62,587 nt of DNA from Rhodococcus yananensis (GCF_020515525.1 NZ_JAIYEP010000021.1:1-62587), one strand, 5' to 3'. Counted from the stretch's first letter, positions 45,708-57,405 are shown. The notes: generated from the sequence alone by a model not told the origin. A program made the numbers and translations.

Positions 45708-46493
45708 TCACCGGGTCCTCGCCCACGACGGAGGCCTCTTCTGCAGGAACGCCGTCATGCCCTCCACCGCCTCCGCCGAACCGAACAACCGCGCCGACTG
45801 CGCTGCGAGATCGTCACCGTAGCGGTCGAAACCCTCGAGGATCCTCGCGGTGACGAGTCGCTTCGACTCCGCGAGGCCCTGCGGGGAGCATTCCCGGATC
45901 TCCGCGAGGAGATCGGCCAACGCGGCTGCGGTGTCCCCGGTGGACAGCGTGATGAGTCCGTCCGTGACGGCCTCCTCCGGACCGAACCGCTCACCGGTGA
46001 GGAAGTACCGTGCCGCGGCTCGGGACGACAACCTCGGCAGCACGGTGAGGGAGATGATCGACGCCGCCAGACCCAGTCGCGCTTCCGTGAGCGCGAACGT
46101 CGACCCCGGCCCGGCGATCACGATGTCGCAGGCGCCGATGAGCCCCATACCGCCTGCCCGGACGTGCCCTTCGATGCACCCGAGAACCGGCTTGGGCAGT
46201 TCCAGGATCTGCCGGAGCAGAGCCGTCATGTCGCGGGTGCGTTCGGCTGCCGCCTCCTCCGGTGTACCGGACGATTCGCTCAGATCCGCTCCGGCGCAGA
46301 AGGTTCCTCCGGTGTGGGTGAGAACGACGGCGCGGACTGCCGGGTCGGCGGCCGCGTCGTCCAGTCCCTGCCGCAGCTGCGCGAGCAGCGGTGTGGACAG
46401 CGCATTGCGATTGTGCGGTGAGTCGAGGGTCAGCGTCGCGACGGTGCGGTCGACGTCGTACCGCACCACCACCGCGTCCGTCTGCTCGGTCAT
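45708..46493 (-). CDS. echA7: Enoyl-CoA hydratase/isomerase family protein
   Basis: This 261-residue crotonase has the oxyanion segments FCAGADLSES and EGHVRAGGMGLIGACD, which bind the thioester. It is the last gene of the acyl-CoA carboxylase operon, 35 bp after an acyl-CoA dehydrogenase gene. In gene order it corresponds to echA7 (Rv0971c) of M. tuberculosis; the symbol rests on this synteny. By analogy with the atu and leucine pathways it would hydrate the carboxylated enoyl-CoA, or cleave the product. Confidence 0.88.
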   Translation of the reverse strand: MTEQTDAVVVRYDVDRTVATLTLDSPHNRNALSTPLLAQLRQGLDDAAADPAVRAVVLTHTGGTFCAGADLSESSGTPEEAAAERTRDMTALLRQILELPKPVLGCIEGHVRAGGMGLIGACDIVIAGPGSTFALTEARLGLAASIISLTVLPRLSSRAAARYFLTGERFGPEEAVTDGLITLSTGDTAAALADLLAEIRECSPQGLAESKRLVTARILEGFDRYGDDLAAQSARLFGSAEAVEGMTAFLQKRPPSWARTR

Positions 46494-46528
46494 CGGGGGC
46501 TCCTGGATGTGCTCGATCGCCGGGTCTT

Positions 46529-47689
46529 CTAGTACGACCGTGGCAGACCGAGCGAGTGCTGGGCAACGAAGTTGAGGATCATCTCGCGACTCACCGGCGC
46601 CACCCGCGCGATGCGCGCGGCACCCAGCATCGCGGCGAGGCCGTATTCGGCGGTGAGTCCACCACCGCCGTGCGTCTGGATCGCCTGGTCGAGGCTCGCG
46701 ATCGCGGCCTCGGCCGCCGCGTACTTGGCCATGTTCGCGGCCTCGGCGGCACCGAGATCGTCTCCGCTGTCGTAGAGCACCGCGGCCTTCTGCATCATCA
46801 GTTTCGCGAGTTCGACCTCGATCTTGCGTTGCGCGAGCGGATGCGCGATGCCCTGGTGAGCGCCGATCGGCTCCTTCCACACGGTCCGTTCCCGGGCGTA
46901 CCGTGTGGCCGCGTCGAGCGCGTACCGCCCCATCCCGACGGCCATCGCGGCGCCGAGGATGCGTTCGGGATTGAGTCCCGCGAAGAGTTGCATGAGCGCG
47001 GCGTCGGGATCACCGACCAGCGCGTCCGCGGGCAGGCGGACATCGTCGAGGAACAGGATGAACTGACGGTCGGGTTCGACGATGTCCATCTCCATCGGGG
47101 TCCGGACGAATCCCGGAGTGTCCACGGGGACGATGAACAACGCGGGACGCAGCTTTCCGCTGCGGGCGTCCTCGGTGCGGGCCACCACGAGCACGGCATC
47201 GGCCTGGTCGACGCCGGAGATGAACACCTTGCTGCCCGACAGAATCCAGTCGTCGCCGTCGCGACGCGCGACGGTGGTGATGTTGTGCGAGTTGGAACCT
47301 GCGTCGGGTTCGGTGATGGCGAACGCCATGATCTTCGTGCCCGCGGCGAGCCCGGGTAGCCATCGGTTCTTCTGCGCTGCCGTGCCGTATCGGGCGATGA
47401 TGGTGCCGCAGATCGCCGGGGACACCACGACCAGCAGCAGTCCGCAACCCTGCGCGGCGAGTTCCTCCTGGACGAGGGCCAGGTCGTAGATTCCGGCGCC
47501 CCCACCACCGTACTCCTCGGGAATGTTCACTCCGAGGAACCCGGCGTCGGCGGCTGCGCTCCACAGTTCGGTGAGCGGCTCCCCCTTCCGTGCCTTCGGC
47601 AGAACGTAGTCGACGTAGCCGTAGCGTTTCGCGAGGGTCGACACCGCGTTCCGCAGTTGGGTGCGTTCGTCGGATTCGATGACGCTCAT
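46529..47689 (-). CDS. fadE12: Acyl-CoA dehydrogenase
   Basis: This 386-residue FAD enzyme has the segments AFAITEPDAGSNSHN and WILSGSKVFISG of the FAD/substrate site and QTHGGGGLTAEYGL near the end. In acyl-CoA dehydrogenases the catalytic base lies in the equivalent of the late EYG region, but the exact residue is not assigned here. It starts three bases after the biotin carboxylase gene stop. Position corresponds to fadE12 (Rv0972c). Confidence 0.88.
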   Translation of the reverse strand: MSVIESDERTQLRNAVSTLAKRYGYVDYVLPKARKGEPLTELWSAAADAGFLGVNIPEEYGGGGAGIYDLALVQEELAAQGCGLLLVVVSPAICGTIIARYGTAAQKNRWLPGLAAGTKIMAFAITEPDAGSNSHNITTVARRDGDDWILSGSKVFISGVDQADAVLVVARTEDARSGKLRPALFIVPVDTPGFVRTPMEMDIVEPDRQFILFLDDVRLPADALVGDPDAALMQLFAGLNPERILGAAMAVGMGRYALDAATRYARERTVWKEPIGAHQGIAHPLAQRKIEVELAKLMMQKAAVLYDSGDDLGAAEAANMAKYAAAEAAIASLDQAIQTHGGGGLTAEYGLAAMLGAARIARVAPVSREMILNFVAQHSLGLPRSY

Positions 47690-47692
47690 GCT

Positions 47693-49705
<2,013 letters not shown>

Positions 49706-49712
49706 GGGTGCC

Positions 49713-51311
49713 TCACATCCGGAAGACGCCGAAGGATTCGGCGCCGCTGATCGGTGCGGTGGCGACGGCCGACAGGCACAGTCCCACCACGGTGCGGGTG
49801 TCGCGGGGGTCGATGATTCCGTCGTCGTAGAGACGGCCGGACAGGAACATCGGCAGCGACTCGGCTTCGATCTGGTTCTCGACGGCGGCGCGCATCGCAG
49901 CGTCGGCGGCTTCGTCGAACTCCTGCCCGCGGGCCTGCGCGGAGGCGCGTCCGACGAGGGAGATGACCCCGGCGAGTTGTGCACCGCCCATGACCGCGGA
50001 TTTGGCGCTGGGCCACGCGAAGAGGAAGCGCGGGTCGAAGGCGCGCCCACACATGCCGTAGTGACCCGCACCGTAGGACGCGCCGATGAGGATCGAGATG
50101 TGCGGGACCGTCGAGTTCGCGACGGCATTGATCATCATGGCGCCGTGCTTGATCATGCCGCGTTCCTCGTACTCACGACCCACCATGTAGCCGGTGGTGT
50201 TGTGCAGGAACAGAAGTGGGGTGTCGGCACGGTTGGCGAGCTGGATGAACTGCGCGGCCTTCTGGGATTCCTCGTTGAACAGGACACCGCGCGCATTGGC
50301 GAGGATCCCGACCGGATAACCGTGCAACCGTGCCCATCCGGTGACGAGGGAGGAGCCGTAGAGGGGTTTGAACTCGTCGAAATCGGAGTCGTCGACGATG
50401 CGGGCGATCACCTCCCGGGGATCGAAGGGTTGCCTGAGATCCTCCGGGACGATCCCGAGGAGTTCCTCGGCGTCGTACCGGGGTTCGCGCACCTCGGGTA
50501 GGGGCGCCGGACCCGCCTTGCGATGGTTGAGCCGGCGCACGATACTGCGGCCGATACGCACCGCGTCCTGTTCGTCGACGGCGAAATGGTCGGCCAGACC
50601 GGAGATCCGCGCGTGCATCTCGGCGCCGCCGAGCGACTCGTCGTCGGACTCCTCACCGGTGGCCATCTTCACCAGCGGCGGCCCCGCGAGGAACACCTTC
50701 GAGCGGTTCTCGATCATCACGACGTGATCGGACATACCGGGGATGTACGCGCCGCCGGCGGTGGAGTTGCCGAACACCAGGGCGATCGTGGGTATGCCCG
50801 CCGCCGACAGTCGGGTCAGGTCGCGGAACAGCCGCCCACCGGGAATGAACACCTCCTTCTGCGTGGGCAGATCCGCGCCCCCGGATTCGACGAGTGAGAT
50901 CAACGGCATCCGGTTCTGGAGGGCGATGTCGTCGGCGCGCAGCGACTTGCGCAGCGTCCACGGGTTGCTGGTGCCGCCGCGGACCGTGGGGTCGTTGGCG
51001 ACGATGACGCACTCGACGCCTTCCACGACACCGATGCCGGTGACGACACTCGCGCCGACGGGGAAGTCGGTGCCCCACGCCGCGAGCGGCGACAGTTCGA
51101 GGAACGGTGAATCAGGGTCGAGGAGCAGTTCGATCCGTTCGCGCGGAAGGAGTTTGCCGCGGTCGTGGTGTCGGCGCACGTACTTCTCGCCGCCTCCGCC
51201 GAGGGTCTTGGTGTGTTCGCTGTCGAGTTCCGCGAGGCGGGTGCGCATCGCGGCGGCGGCCGCGTCGAACTCCGCGGAGCCCGGGTCGAGGGTCGAGACG
51301 AATGTGCTCAC
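49713..51311 (-). CDS. accD2: Acyl-CoA carboxylase beta subunit (carboxyltransferase)
   Basis: This 532-residue carboxyltransferase has the two crotonase-like halves, including GGTSNPWTLRKSLRA, the GNSTAGGAYIPGMSD oxyanion segment and YGAGHYGMCGRAFDPRF. It moves the carboxyl group from biotin to an acyl-CoA. It resembles methylcrotonyl- and geranyl-CoA carboxylase beta subunits more than the propionyl-CoA type, as judged by these segments, which favours a branched or unsaturated substrate. GTG at 51311 overlaps the acyl-CoA dehydrogenase stop by four bases. Confidence 0.92.
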   Translation of the reverse strand: MSTFVSTLDPGSAEFDAAAAAMRTRLAELDSEHTKTLGGGGEKYVRRHHDRGKLLPRERIELLLDPDSPFLELSPLAAWGTDFPVGASVVTGIGVVEGVECVIVANDPTVRGGTSNPWTLRKSLRADDIALQNRMPLISLVESGGADLPTQKEVFIPGGRLFRDLTRLSAAGIPTIALVFGNSTAGGAYIPGMSDHVVMIENRSKVFLAGPPLVKMATGEESDDESLGGAEMHARISGLADHFAVDEQDAVRIGRSIVRRLNHRKAGPAPLPEVREPRYDAEELLGIVPEDLRQPFDPREVIARIVDDSDFDEFKPLYGSSLVTGWARLHGYPVGILANARGVLFNEESQKAAQFIQLANRADTPLLFLHNTTGYMVGREYEERGMIKHGAMMINAVANSTVPHISILIGASYGAGHYGMCGRAFDPRFLFAWPSAKSAVMGGAQLAGVISLVGRASAQARGQEFDEAADAAMRAAVENQIEAESLPMFLSGRLYDDGIIDPRDTRTVVGLCLSAVATAPISGAESFGVFRM

Positions 51312-52471
51312 GTGTGGTATCCCAGTCGTTTGGCGGCGAGTTCGGTGAGGATTTCGGTGGTACCACCCCCGATGCCGAGGATGCGCATGTCCCGGTACTG
51401 GCGTTCGACCTCGGATTCGGCCATGTAGCCGAGTCCGCCGAACAGTTGGACAGCCTGGTGCGCGACCCACTCCCCCGCTTCGACGGCGGTGTTCTTGGCG
51501 AAGCACACCTCGGCGATGAGGTCACCGTCGCCCGCGACCGCGCGTTCGGCAACGGATCGGGTGTAGACGCGGGCCACGTCGATGCGCCGCGTCATCTCCG
51601 ACAGGGTGCGTTGCACCGCCTGCCGGGAGATCAGGGGGCGCCCGAAGGTCTCGCGGTCGCGACACCAGGCGAGGGTGAGGTCGAGGCAGCGTTGCGCCGA
51701 CGAGTACGCCTGCGCGGCGAGCGCGACCCGCTCGGCAACGAAACCCTGTGCGATCTGTGCGAACCCGGTGTGCTCGGCACCGACGAGGTTCGCAGCGGGC
51801 ACCCGGACGTCGACGAAGGACAGTTCCGCGGTGTCGGAGGCACGCCAGCCCATCTTGTCGAGCTTGCGCGACACCGTGAATCCGGGTGTGCCCTTCTCCA
51901 CGACGAGCAGTGACACGCCACCCGCGCCGGGGCCGCCGGTGCGGACGGCGGTGACGACGAAGTCGGCTCGGCAGCCGGAGGTGATGTACGTCTTGGCCCC
52001 GTTGACGACGTAGTGGTCGCCGTCGCGGACAGCGGTCGTGGTGAGGTGCCCGACGTCGGATCCGCCGCCCGGTTCGGTGATGGCCAGCGATCCGATCGCG
52101 TCGCCGGCGAGGGTCGGCCGGACCCACCGGTCGAGATGGTCGGGATCGGCCGCGGCGATCAGGTGGGGCAGCGCGATCCCGCAGGTGAACAACGATGCGA
52201 ACGCGCCGCCGGAGGCCCCGGCCTCGTGGAACGCCTCGCACACGGTGAGCGCGTCGATCGCATCGCCCCCGGATCCGCCGACGCTGTCGGGGAATCCTGC
52301 GCCGAGGAGTCCGAGTTTCGCGGCCTTCGAATGCAGGTCGCGGGGCAGCTGCCCGTCACGTTCCCAGTCGTCGAGGTGTGGGAGGACCTCGCGGCGCACG
52401 AACGCGGTCACGGTCTCGCGCAGGGCCCGGCGTTCGGGGGTGGTCCAGACGTCGCTGGGTGCTGTGTTCAC
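51308..52471 (-). CDS. fadE13: Acyl-CoA dehydrogenase
   Basis: This 387-residue FAD enzyme has SLAITEPGGGSDVGHL, YVVNGAKTYITSG, and the C-terminal AVQLFGGLGYMAESEVERQY with ILGIGGGTTEI, features shared with isovaleryl- and citronellyl-CoA dehydrogenases. It overlaps the AtuA-like gene upstream and the carboxyltransferase gene downstream by four bases each. A likely job is to introduce the double bond before carboxylation. Position corresponds to fadE13 (Rv0975c). Confidence 0.9.
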   Translation of the reverse strand: MNTAPSDVWTTPERRALRETVTAFVRREVLPHLDDWERDGQLPRDLHSKAAKLGLLGAGFPDSVGGSGGDAIDALTVCEAFHEAGASGGAFASLFTCGIALPHLIAAADPDHLDRWVRPTLAGDAIGSLAITEPGGGSDVGHLTTTAVRDGDHYVVNGAKTYITSGCRADFVVTAVRTGGPGAGGVSLLVVEKGTPGFTVSRKLDKMGWRASDTAELSFVDVRVPAANLVGAEHTGFAQIAQGFVAERVALAAQAYSSAQRCLDLTLAWCRDRETFGRPLISRQAVQRTLSEMTRRIDVARVYTRSVAERAVAGDGDLIAEVCFAKNTAVEAGEWVAHQAVQLFGGLGYMAESEVERQYRDMRILGIGGGTTEILTELAAKRLGYHT

Positions 52472-54183
52472 GTGCGCTCCTCCAGGAGTGCGATGGGTAT
52501 GTCGACGTGTCTGGCCCGCAACCATTCTCCGAGCCCCTTCGCCTGCGGATCGAAACGGGCCCGGGAGGCGACGCCCCGTCCGAGGATCCCTTCGACGACG
52601 AAGTTCACGGCTCGCAGATTCGGCAGCACGTGCCGCGTGACGGTCAGCGGCCGTGTCTCGGGCAGCAGATCCTTCAGCGTGTCGACGGTGAGTGCGTGTG
52701 CGAGCCACCGCCATTCGTCGTCGCTGCGAACCCACACGCCGATGTTCGCGTCGCCGCCCTTGTCGCCGCTGCGGGCACCGGCGACCGTGCCGAGCGGCAC
52801 TCGACGGGTGGGTCCGGGAGGCAACGGGCTCGGCGGTTCCGGCTCGTCGACGGGTTCGAGGGTCCGGCCGGTTGCGGGCACCGGGATGTCGACGGCGGTT
52901 CCGTCGGGCATCACCGCGATGTGCGGCACCCGGCTCGCGTCGACGTGGGCGGCCGTGTAGACGCCGTAGGGGCTGCCCGCACCCGGTGGTGCGGTGACGA
53001 AGAATCCGGGATACCCGGCGAGCGCGAATTCGACTGCGGTGGAGGTGAAGGCACGCCCGACGATGTTCGGGTCGGGGTCGCGCACGGTGCAGCGCAGCAG
53101 GGCGCTCGCAGTCTCCTCGGTGTCGGCGTCGGGGTGGTCGGTGCGGGCGAGGACCCAGTCGAGTTCGGCGGGACGGACCGACAGGTTCGCCTCCATCTGC
53201 GTGCGCACCAGCGCGGCCTTCGCCTCGATGTCGAGCCCGGTGAGGACGAATACGACCTCGTTGTGGAATCCGGCGAGGGCATTGAGGCACACCTTGAGGG
53301 TCGGCGGGGGCGGCTCCCCTTCCACTGCCGTGATGCGGACGCGGTCGGGGCCGGTCCGTTCCAGGCGAGCGGTGTCGATGCGTGCGGTGACGTCTGGGTT
53401 CGCGTATCGACCGCCGGTGACCTCGTACAGCAGTTGCGCCGTGACGGTACCGACGGTGACGGCACCGCCGGTGCCGGGATGTTTGGTGATGGTGGCCGAT
53501 CCGTCGGCCTCGATCTCGGCGATCGGGAACCCGGGTCGGGTGAGATCGTCGATTTCGGTGAAGAACGCGTAGTTGCCACCGGTGGCCTGGGTGCCGCATT
53601 CGATGACGTGGCCCGCGACGACGGCCCCGGCCAGGGCGTCGAAGTCGGTTCGGGACCATCCGAAATGGGCGGCGGCGGGCCCGACGATGACGGACGCGTC
53701 GGTGACGCGGCCCGTCACGACGATGTCGGCCCCGGCATCCAGACATTCCACGATGCCCCACGCACCGAGGTACGCGTTGGCGGTGAGTGGACGGGGGTCG
53801 GCGGCGAATCCCAGTTCGTCGATCCGGGCGATCAGATCGTCGCCCTCGACGTGGGCGATGCGCGGCGACAGTCCGAGTCGATCGGCGACCGTGCGCAGCG
53901 CCTCGGCAAGTCCGGCGGGGTTGAGTCCGCCCGCGTTCGTGACGATCCGGACCCCCCGGTCGAGCGCGAGCCCCATGCAGTCCTCTGCCTGCCGCAGGAA
54001 CGTCTTGGCGTATCCGGACGCCGGGTCCTTCAACCGGTCGCGCCCGAGGATGAGCATCGTCAGTTCGGCCAGATAGTCGCCGGTCAGGTAGTCGAGTTCC
54101 CCGCCCTCGAGCATCTCGCGCATCGCCGACAGGCGGTCGCCGTAGAAGCCGGAACAGTTCCCGATCCGCACAGCACGGGTCAT
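52468..54183 (-). CDS. Acyclic terpene utilization AtuA family protein (DUF1446)
   Basis: This 571-residue protein has the AtuA/DUF1446 fold in its first 450 residues ([63 protein letters not shown]) and a C-terminal domain with [15 protein letters not shown]. AtuA is needed for citronellol and geraniol use in Pseudomonas, but its reaction is unknown. ATG at 54183 overlaps the TIGR03084 gene stop (ATGA). It equals Rv0976c by gene order. Confidence 0.88.
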   Translation of the reverse strand: MTRAVRIGNCSGFYGDRLSAMREMLEGGELDYLTGDYLAELTMLILGRDRLKDPASGYAKTFLRQAEDCMGLALDRGVRIVTNAGGLNPAGLAEALRTVADRLGLSPRIAHVEGDDLIARIDELGFAADPRPLTANAYLGAWGIVECLDAGADIVVTGRVTDASVIVGPAAAHFGWSRTDFDALAGAVVAGHVIECGTQATGGNYAFFTEIDDLTRPGFPIAEIEADGSATITKHPGTGGAVTVGTVTAQLLYEVTGGRYANPDVTARIDTARLERTGPDRVRITAVEGEPPPPTLKVCLNALAGFHNEVVFVLTGLDIEAKAALVRTQMEANLSVRPAELDWVLARTDHPDADTEETASALLRCTVRDPDPNIVGRAFTSTAVEFALAGYPGFFVTAPPGAGSPYGVYTAAHVDASRVPHIAVMPDGTAVDIPVPATGRTLEPVDEPEPPSPLPPGPTRRVPLGTVAGARSGDKGGDANIGVWVRSDDEWRWLAHALTVDTLKDLLPETRPLTVTRHVLPNLRAVNFVVEGILGRGVASRARFDPQAKGLGEWLRARHVDIPIALLEERT

Positions 54184-54977
54184 GCGTCCTCCTCCTTCTT
54201 CTTCTCCGGGCGGCCCGCGCCGGGTGGGCCGGCGAATGCCTGCGCCAGATCGAGCCAGGCCGCCGCGTCGGGCCCGTGCGCGGCCAGCGCGGTGTCTAGC
54301 CGATGCGTCCGCTGGGTGACGAGCCGACAGAAGTCCTCGGCGGAACCGGTCACCGATTGCGGGGCGTCCTCCGGACCCCACGTCCACATGCTGCCGTCCG
54401 GTGCCACCAGTTCGACGCGGAACACGTCGGCAGGTGGGGTCCGTCCGTGCACGACGAACGAGAAGTCGCGCGTGCGCACGCCCAGGTGCGCGATGTGCCG
54501 CAGGCTCGCGGTGGGTGCGCGGTGCACGCCGAGTGCGTCGGCGACATCCCCTCCGTGTGCCCAGGTCTCCATCAGTCGTGCCGTCGCCATCGACGGCGCG
54601 GACATGGGCGGGCCGTACCAGACGATCTTCGTGTCGGCCGGGACCCGACGGAGAGCCTCGGCCAGGTCGCGGCGGGTACCGCGCCAGTCCGCGAGGAGGT
54701 CCGCCGGGACGCGGGCAGCTTGCTCTGCGGCTCCTTCGTCGACGAATGTTTCGGCGTCGGCGATCTTTTCGAGTCCACTGACGAAGGCGTCGGGTTCGGT
54801 GACGGCGATGAGGGCGGCGCGGTCGGTCCACAGGAGGTGACCGATCTGATGGGCGATCGTCCATCCCCGCGCGGGCGTGGGCCGGCGCCAGTCGTCGGCG
54901 GTCAGGTTCGTGACGAGGGCGTCGAGGGCGTCGCCTTCGGCGCGCAGATCGTCGAGTAGCTCGGGCAACTCCACCAT
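54180..54977 (-). CDS. TIGR03084 family protein, DinB/maleylpyruvate isomerase-like metal-binding fold
   Basis: This 265-residue protein belongs to the DinB-like four-helix metal-binding group, with histidines in [14 protein letters not shown] and [15 protein letters not shown] in the places used for the metal. Such proteins often use a small thiol such as mycothiol as cofactor. The ATG at 54977 follows from similarity; a longer start at 55016 would run into the operator palindrome. It is the first gene of the seven-gene operon and may detoxify or isomerise an intermediate. Confidence 0.82.
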   Translation of the reverse strand: MVELPELLDDLRAEGDALDALVTNLTADDWRRPTPARGWTIAHQIGHLLWTDRAALIAVTEPDAFVSGLEKIADAETFVDEGAAEQAARVPADLLADWRGTRRDLAEALRRVPADTKIVWYGPPMSAPSMATARLMETWAHGGDVADALGVHRAPTASLRHIAHLGVRTRDFSFVVHGRTPPADVFRVELVAPDGSMWTWGPEDAPQSVTGSAEDFCRLVTQRTHRLDTALAAHGPDAAAWLDLAQAFAGPPGAGRPEKKKEEDA

Positions 54978-55009
54978 GCGACCAGGGTCACACGCCGACG
55001 CACCAAAAT

Positions 55010-55025
55010 CAAGCATCGATGCTTG
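55010..55025. promoter_or_regulatory. Perfect 16-bp palindrome at the acyl-CoA operon promoter
   Basis: CAAGCATCGATGCTTG is a perfect palindrome, flanked by AAAAT on the left and TTTTA on the right in a locally AT-rich stretch. It ends 33 bp upstream of the first gene of the leftward operon. A half-site-like GCGTCGATGCA follows at 55032-55042. A TetR-type operator is the likely reading, with the regulator unknown. Confidence 0.7.
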
Positions 55026-55094
55026 TTTTATGCGTCGATGCAGGTGAACGCCGCAAACGAACTCGCCGCAGCGCTCGCCCCCTGCGCGGCGGGG

Positions 55095-55865
55095 TCAGAT
55101 TCCGTAACCGCCGTCCACGTCGAGTTTCTGGCCACTGATGAAGCCGGCCTTGTCCGAGGCGAGGAACAACACGGCCTCCGCGATGTCGACGGCGTGCCCG
55201 AACCTGCGCAGCGGGATGTTCCGCTTCGTCACCTCGAGCGCGCGATCGTCGAGTTCCCCCGTGGAGATCAGGCGATCGGCCATGCCGTCGACCAGCATGC
55301 CCGGGCCGACACTGTTGAAACGCACGCCGAACCGTCCTTCCTCGGCCGCGAATCCGCGCACGAGCGACTCGATCGCGGCCTTCGGTCCGGCGGAGAGGCC
55401 GTCCCGGACCGGGTACCGGGTGGTCGCGGCGGTGGTGACCGCGACCACCGACCCGGCCGAGCGCCTCAGTTCCGGCAACGCCGCGGAGACCACGTTGAAG
55501 AACGCCTTGACCTCGGCGTCGACGGCCGCGCCGAACTGCGCGGGCGACACCGCCGACAGGTGCACCATCGGAACGTGCGGACCCGCCGCGTGCACGACGG
55601 TGCCGAACCCCCCGAACTCACCGGTCACCGATTCGACCCACCGTGCCGTCGCGTCCGGATCCGCGAGGTCGAGCGCGTCGTACGCGACGGTCGCGCCCCG
55701 CTCGCGGAGTTCCGCGGCCAGCCGTTCCGCGGTGTCCGTCCGGCTGCGGTACGTGAATGCCACGTCGTGGCCCGCGGTGGCGAACGCACGGCAGATCGCA
55801 GCACCGATCCCGCCGGTGCCACCGGTCACGAGCACCGCCGGGTGCGCCGAGCCGTTCCCGCTCAT
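55095..55865 (-). CDS. SDR-family protein with altered catalytic motif
   Basis: This 256-residue Rossmann protein has the NAD(P) motif VTGGTGGIG at 13-21 and the terminal SGQKLDVDGGYGI. At the active site Lys162 is present, but the residue four before it is Ser158 instead of Tyr, and the usual upstream Ser position is Thr144/145. It may use Tyr151, act like Tyr-less dienoyl-CoA reductases, or be inactive. Its ATG shares a base with the stop of a truncated NTF2-like frame upstream. The 117-bp spacer to the acyl-CoA operon separates it from that transcript. Confidence 0.82.
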   Translation of the reverse strand: MSGNGSAHPAVLVTGGTGGIGAAICRAFATAGHDVAFTYRSRTDTAERLAAELRERGATVAYDALDLADPDATARWVESVTGEFGGFGTVVHAAGPHVPMVHLSAVSPAQFGAAVDAEVKAFFNVVSAALPELRRSAGSVVAVTTAATTRYPVRDGLSAGPKAAIESLVRGFAAEEGRFGVRFNSVGPGMLVDGMADRLISTGELDDRALEVTKRNIPLRRFGHAVDIAEAVLFLASDKAGFISGQKLDVDGGYGI

Positions 55866-56056
55866 CAGGCACCGATCCTGCGGTGCACGAGTTTCCCGAC
55901 ACCGTGCATCGTGCCGGTACCGGGGAACTCCCACACGATGTCGTCCGTCAGCAGGGCACCGTACTCGTCGAGGGTTCCGAGGCCCGGCGCGTGGGCGGGA
56001 CGCGCGAGGGTGTCGGTGACGAGCGTGCTCCGCGCCGCCCGTTCGAGATCGTTCAC
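55865..56056 (-). pseudogene. Truncated NTF2/SnoaL-like fragment
   Basis: A 63-residue frame from GTG 56056 (VNDLERAARSTLVTDTLARP) continues through YGALLTDDIVWEFPGTGTMH, which looks like the first half of an NTF2-like domain of about 130 residues, and then stops. The distal half is missing and the stop (TGATG) coincides with the SDR start. No ribosome-binding site is strong. It may be a remnant left by deletion, or a short leader peptide that couples translation to the SDR. Confidence 0.55.
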
Positions 56057-56103
56057 TGCGGGTTCGTCCTCCTGTGTCGTCCGACGCCCGAAGGTATCGG
56101 GCG

Positions 56104-57039
56104 TCAGGGCCGTGTCGGAGATCCGATCCCGCCCAGCGGTCGAGCCCGTCTGTTCCGCACCACCATTCGGACCAGTTCCCCGGCCGGACCGGACAGCGCC
56201 CGCGGTGGCCGCCACACCGCACGGAGAACGCGCGACAGGTCGAGTCCGTCGACGCCGATCACCCGCAGTTGCCCTGCGGTCACGTCCTCGGCGACGGCGA
56301 GGGTGCTCAGGACCGCAGGCCCGACACCTCCGAGGACACTCGTGCGCACCGATGCCCCGCTGCCGAGTTCGAGCAGCGGCGCAGGCCGGTCGTACTCCTG
56401 CAGGGCGAGGTCGAGCGTGCGACGGGTGCCGGACCCCTCCTCCCGCACCACGAGCGGGGTGGCCGCGAGTTCCGCGACGGTGATCGGGCGGCGCCGGCGC
56501 GCCCAGCGATGATCGGGTGGCACGACGACGACCAGTTCGTCGCGCGCCACCTCCACACTGTGCAGCCCGGCGGGCACGCCGGGGCCTTCGACGAAACCGA
56601 CGTCGCATCCTCCGGCAGCGGCGATGTCGCACACCTGCATCGAGTTGTGCACCTGCAGTCGGATCTGCACGTCGTCGTGGATCGCCCGGAATTCACCGAG
56701 CCAGCGCGGGATGAGGTGTTCGGCGACGGTCATCGATGCCGCGACGACCAACCCGGGATGGTGTTCGACGCTCAACGCGGCCGCCGCGTCGAGCAGTTGC
56801 CGGGTGTCCGAGAGCACCTCCCGCGCCCAGTGCGCGACCACCGTCCCCTCCGGGGTGAGCACCGAACCGGTCCGTCCCCGCCGGACCAGGCGTGTTCCCA
56901 GTTGCCTTTCGAGCCGGTTGAGGGCGCGGGTGGCATTGGGCTGCGCGATGCCCGCGGCTCGGGCGGCCGCCCCGAGTCCACCGTGATCGTCGATTCCGAC
57001 GAGCAGTTCGAGCGCTGCGAGATCCGGCCACGAAGACAT
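56104..57039 (-). CDS. LysR-family transcriptional regulator
   Basis: This 311-residue regulator has an N-terminal winged helix (LVGIDDHGGLGAAARAAGIA, then QPNATRALNRLERQLG) and a LysR substrate-binding domain with VVREEGSGTRRTLD. The ATG at 57039 begins at the helix-turn-helix. It lies upstream of the truncated NTF2-like frame and SDR on the same strand, which are possible targets. The effector is unknown. Confidence 0.88.
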   Translation of the reverse strand: MSSWPDLAALELLVGIDDHGGLGAAARAAGIAQPNATRALNRLERQLGTRLVRRGRTGSVLTPEGTVVAHWAREVLSDTRQLLDAAAALSVEHHPGLVVAASMTVAEHLIPRWLGEFRAIHDDVQIRLQVHNSMQVCDIAAAGGCDVGFVEGPGVPAGLHSVEVARDELVVVVPPDHRWARRRRPITVAELAATPLVVREEGSGTRRTLDLALQEYDRPAPLLELGSGASVRTSVLGGVGPAVLSTLAVAEDVTAGQLRVIGVDGLDLSRVLRAVWRPPRALSGPAGELVRMVVRNRRARPLGGIGSPTRP

Positions 57040-57074
57040 GCACGAATGGTATGTCCGCCGCGGCCGCCCCCGAC

Positions 57075-57398
57075 TCAGCTCACCGCGTGGACCGCGATGA
57101 GTGTCACCGACGCCAGGGCGAGCGCGACGACGACGCCGGTGAGGACGGCGTTGCGCCACCACAACCCGTCCACTCGTCCTGCGACGAACCCGCGGACCCG
57201 TCGGCGGTGCCCCTCCCGTGCGGTCAACAGCAGCACGAGCACGGGTATCAGGAACACCAGACCGGTGATCGCGACGACGAGGTCCGGCCCGGGAACGAAA
57301 CGCATGAATCCGAGCACGATCACGCCGAGGACCACCGCGGTGCGCAGCCACGCGAGGGAGGTCCGTTCGGGTTGCAGGCCCGGATCGTCGTGCCTCAC
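57075..57398 (-). CDS. DUF202 family membrane protein
   Basis: This 107-residue protein has three transmembrane helices and the DUF202 signature PERTSLAWLRTAVVLGVI at 10-27. It is seven bases from a second DUF202 gene. Members of the family (YidG/YidH, and the SPX-linked forms in eukaryotes) are poorly characterised membrane proteins. Confidence 0.85.
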   Translation of the reverse strand: MRHDDPGLQPERTSLAWLRTAVVLGVIVLGFMRFVPGPDLVVAITGLVFLIPVLVLLLTAREGHRRRVRGFVAGRVDGLWWRNAVLTGVVVALALASVTLIAVHAVS

Positions 57399-57405
57399 CG
57401 GACGC

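Noticed and set aside
46391-47359. A 322-codon + strand frame opposite the acyl-CoA dehydrogenase
   Set aside because: Antisense shadow with no domain; the leftward acyl-CoA dehydrogenase is unambiguous.
51308-53761. An 817-residue acyl-CoA dehydrogenase fusion
   Set aside because: The N-terminal 430 residues are Arg-rich out-of-frame reading of the AtuA-like gene; the GTGA overlap at 52471 gives a normal 387-residue enzyme.
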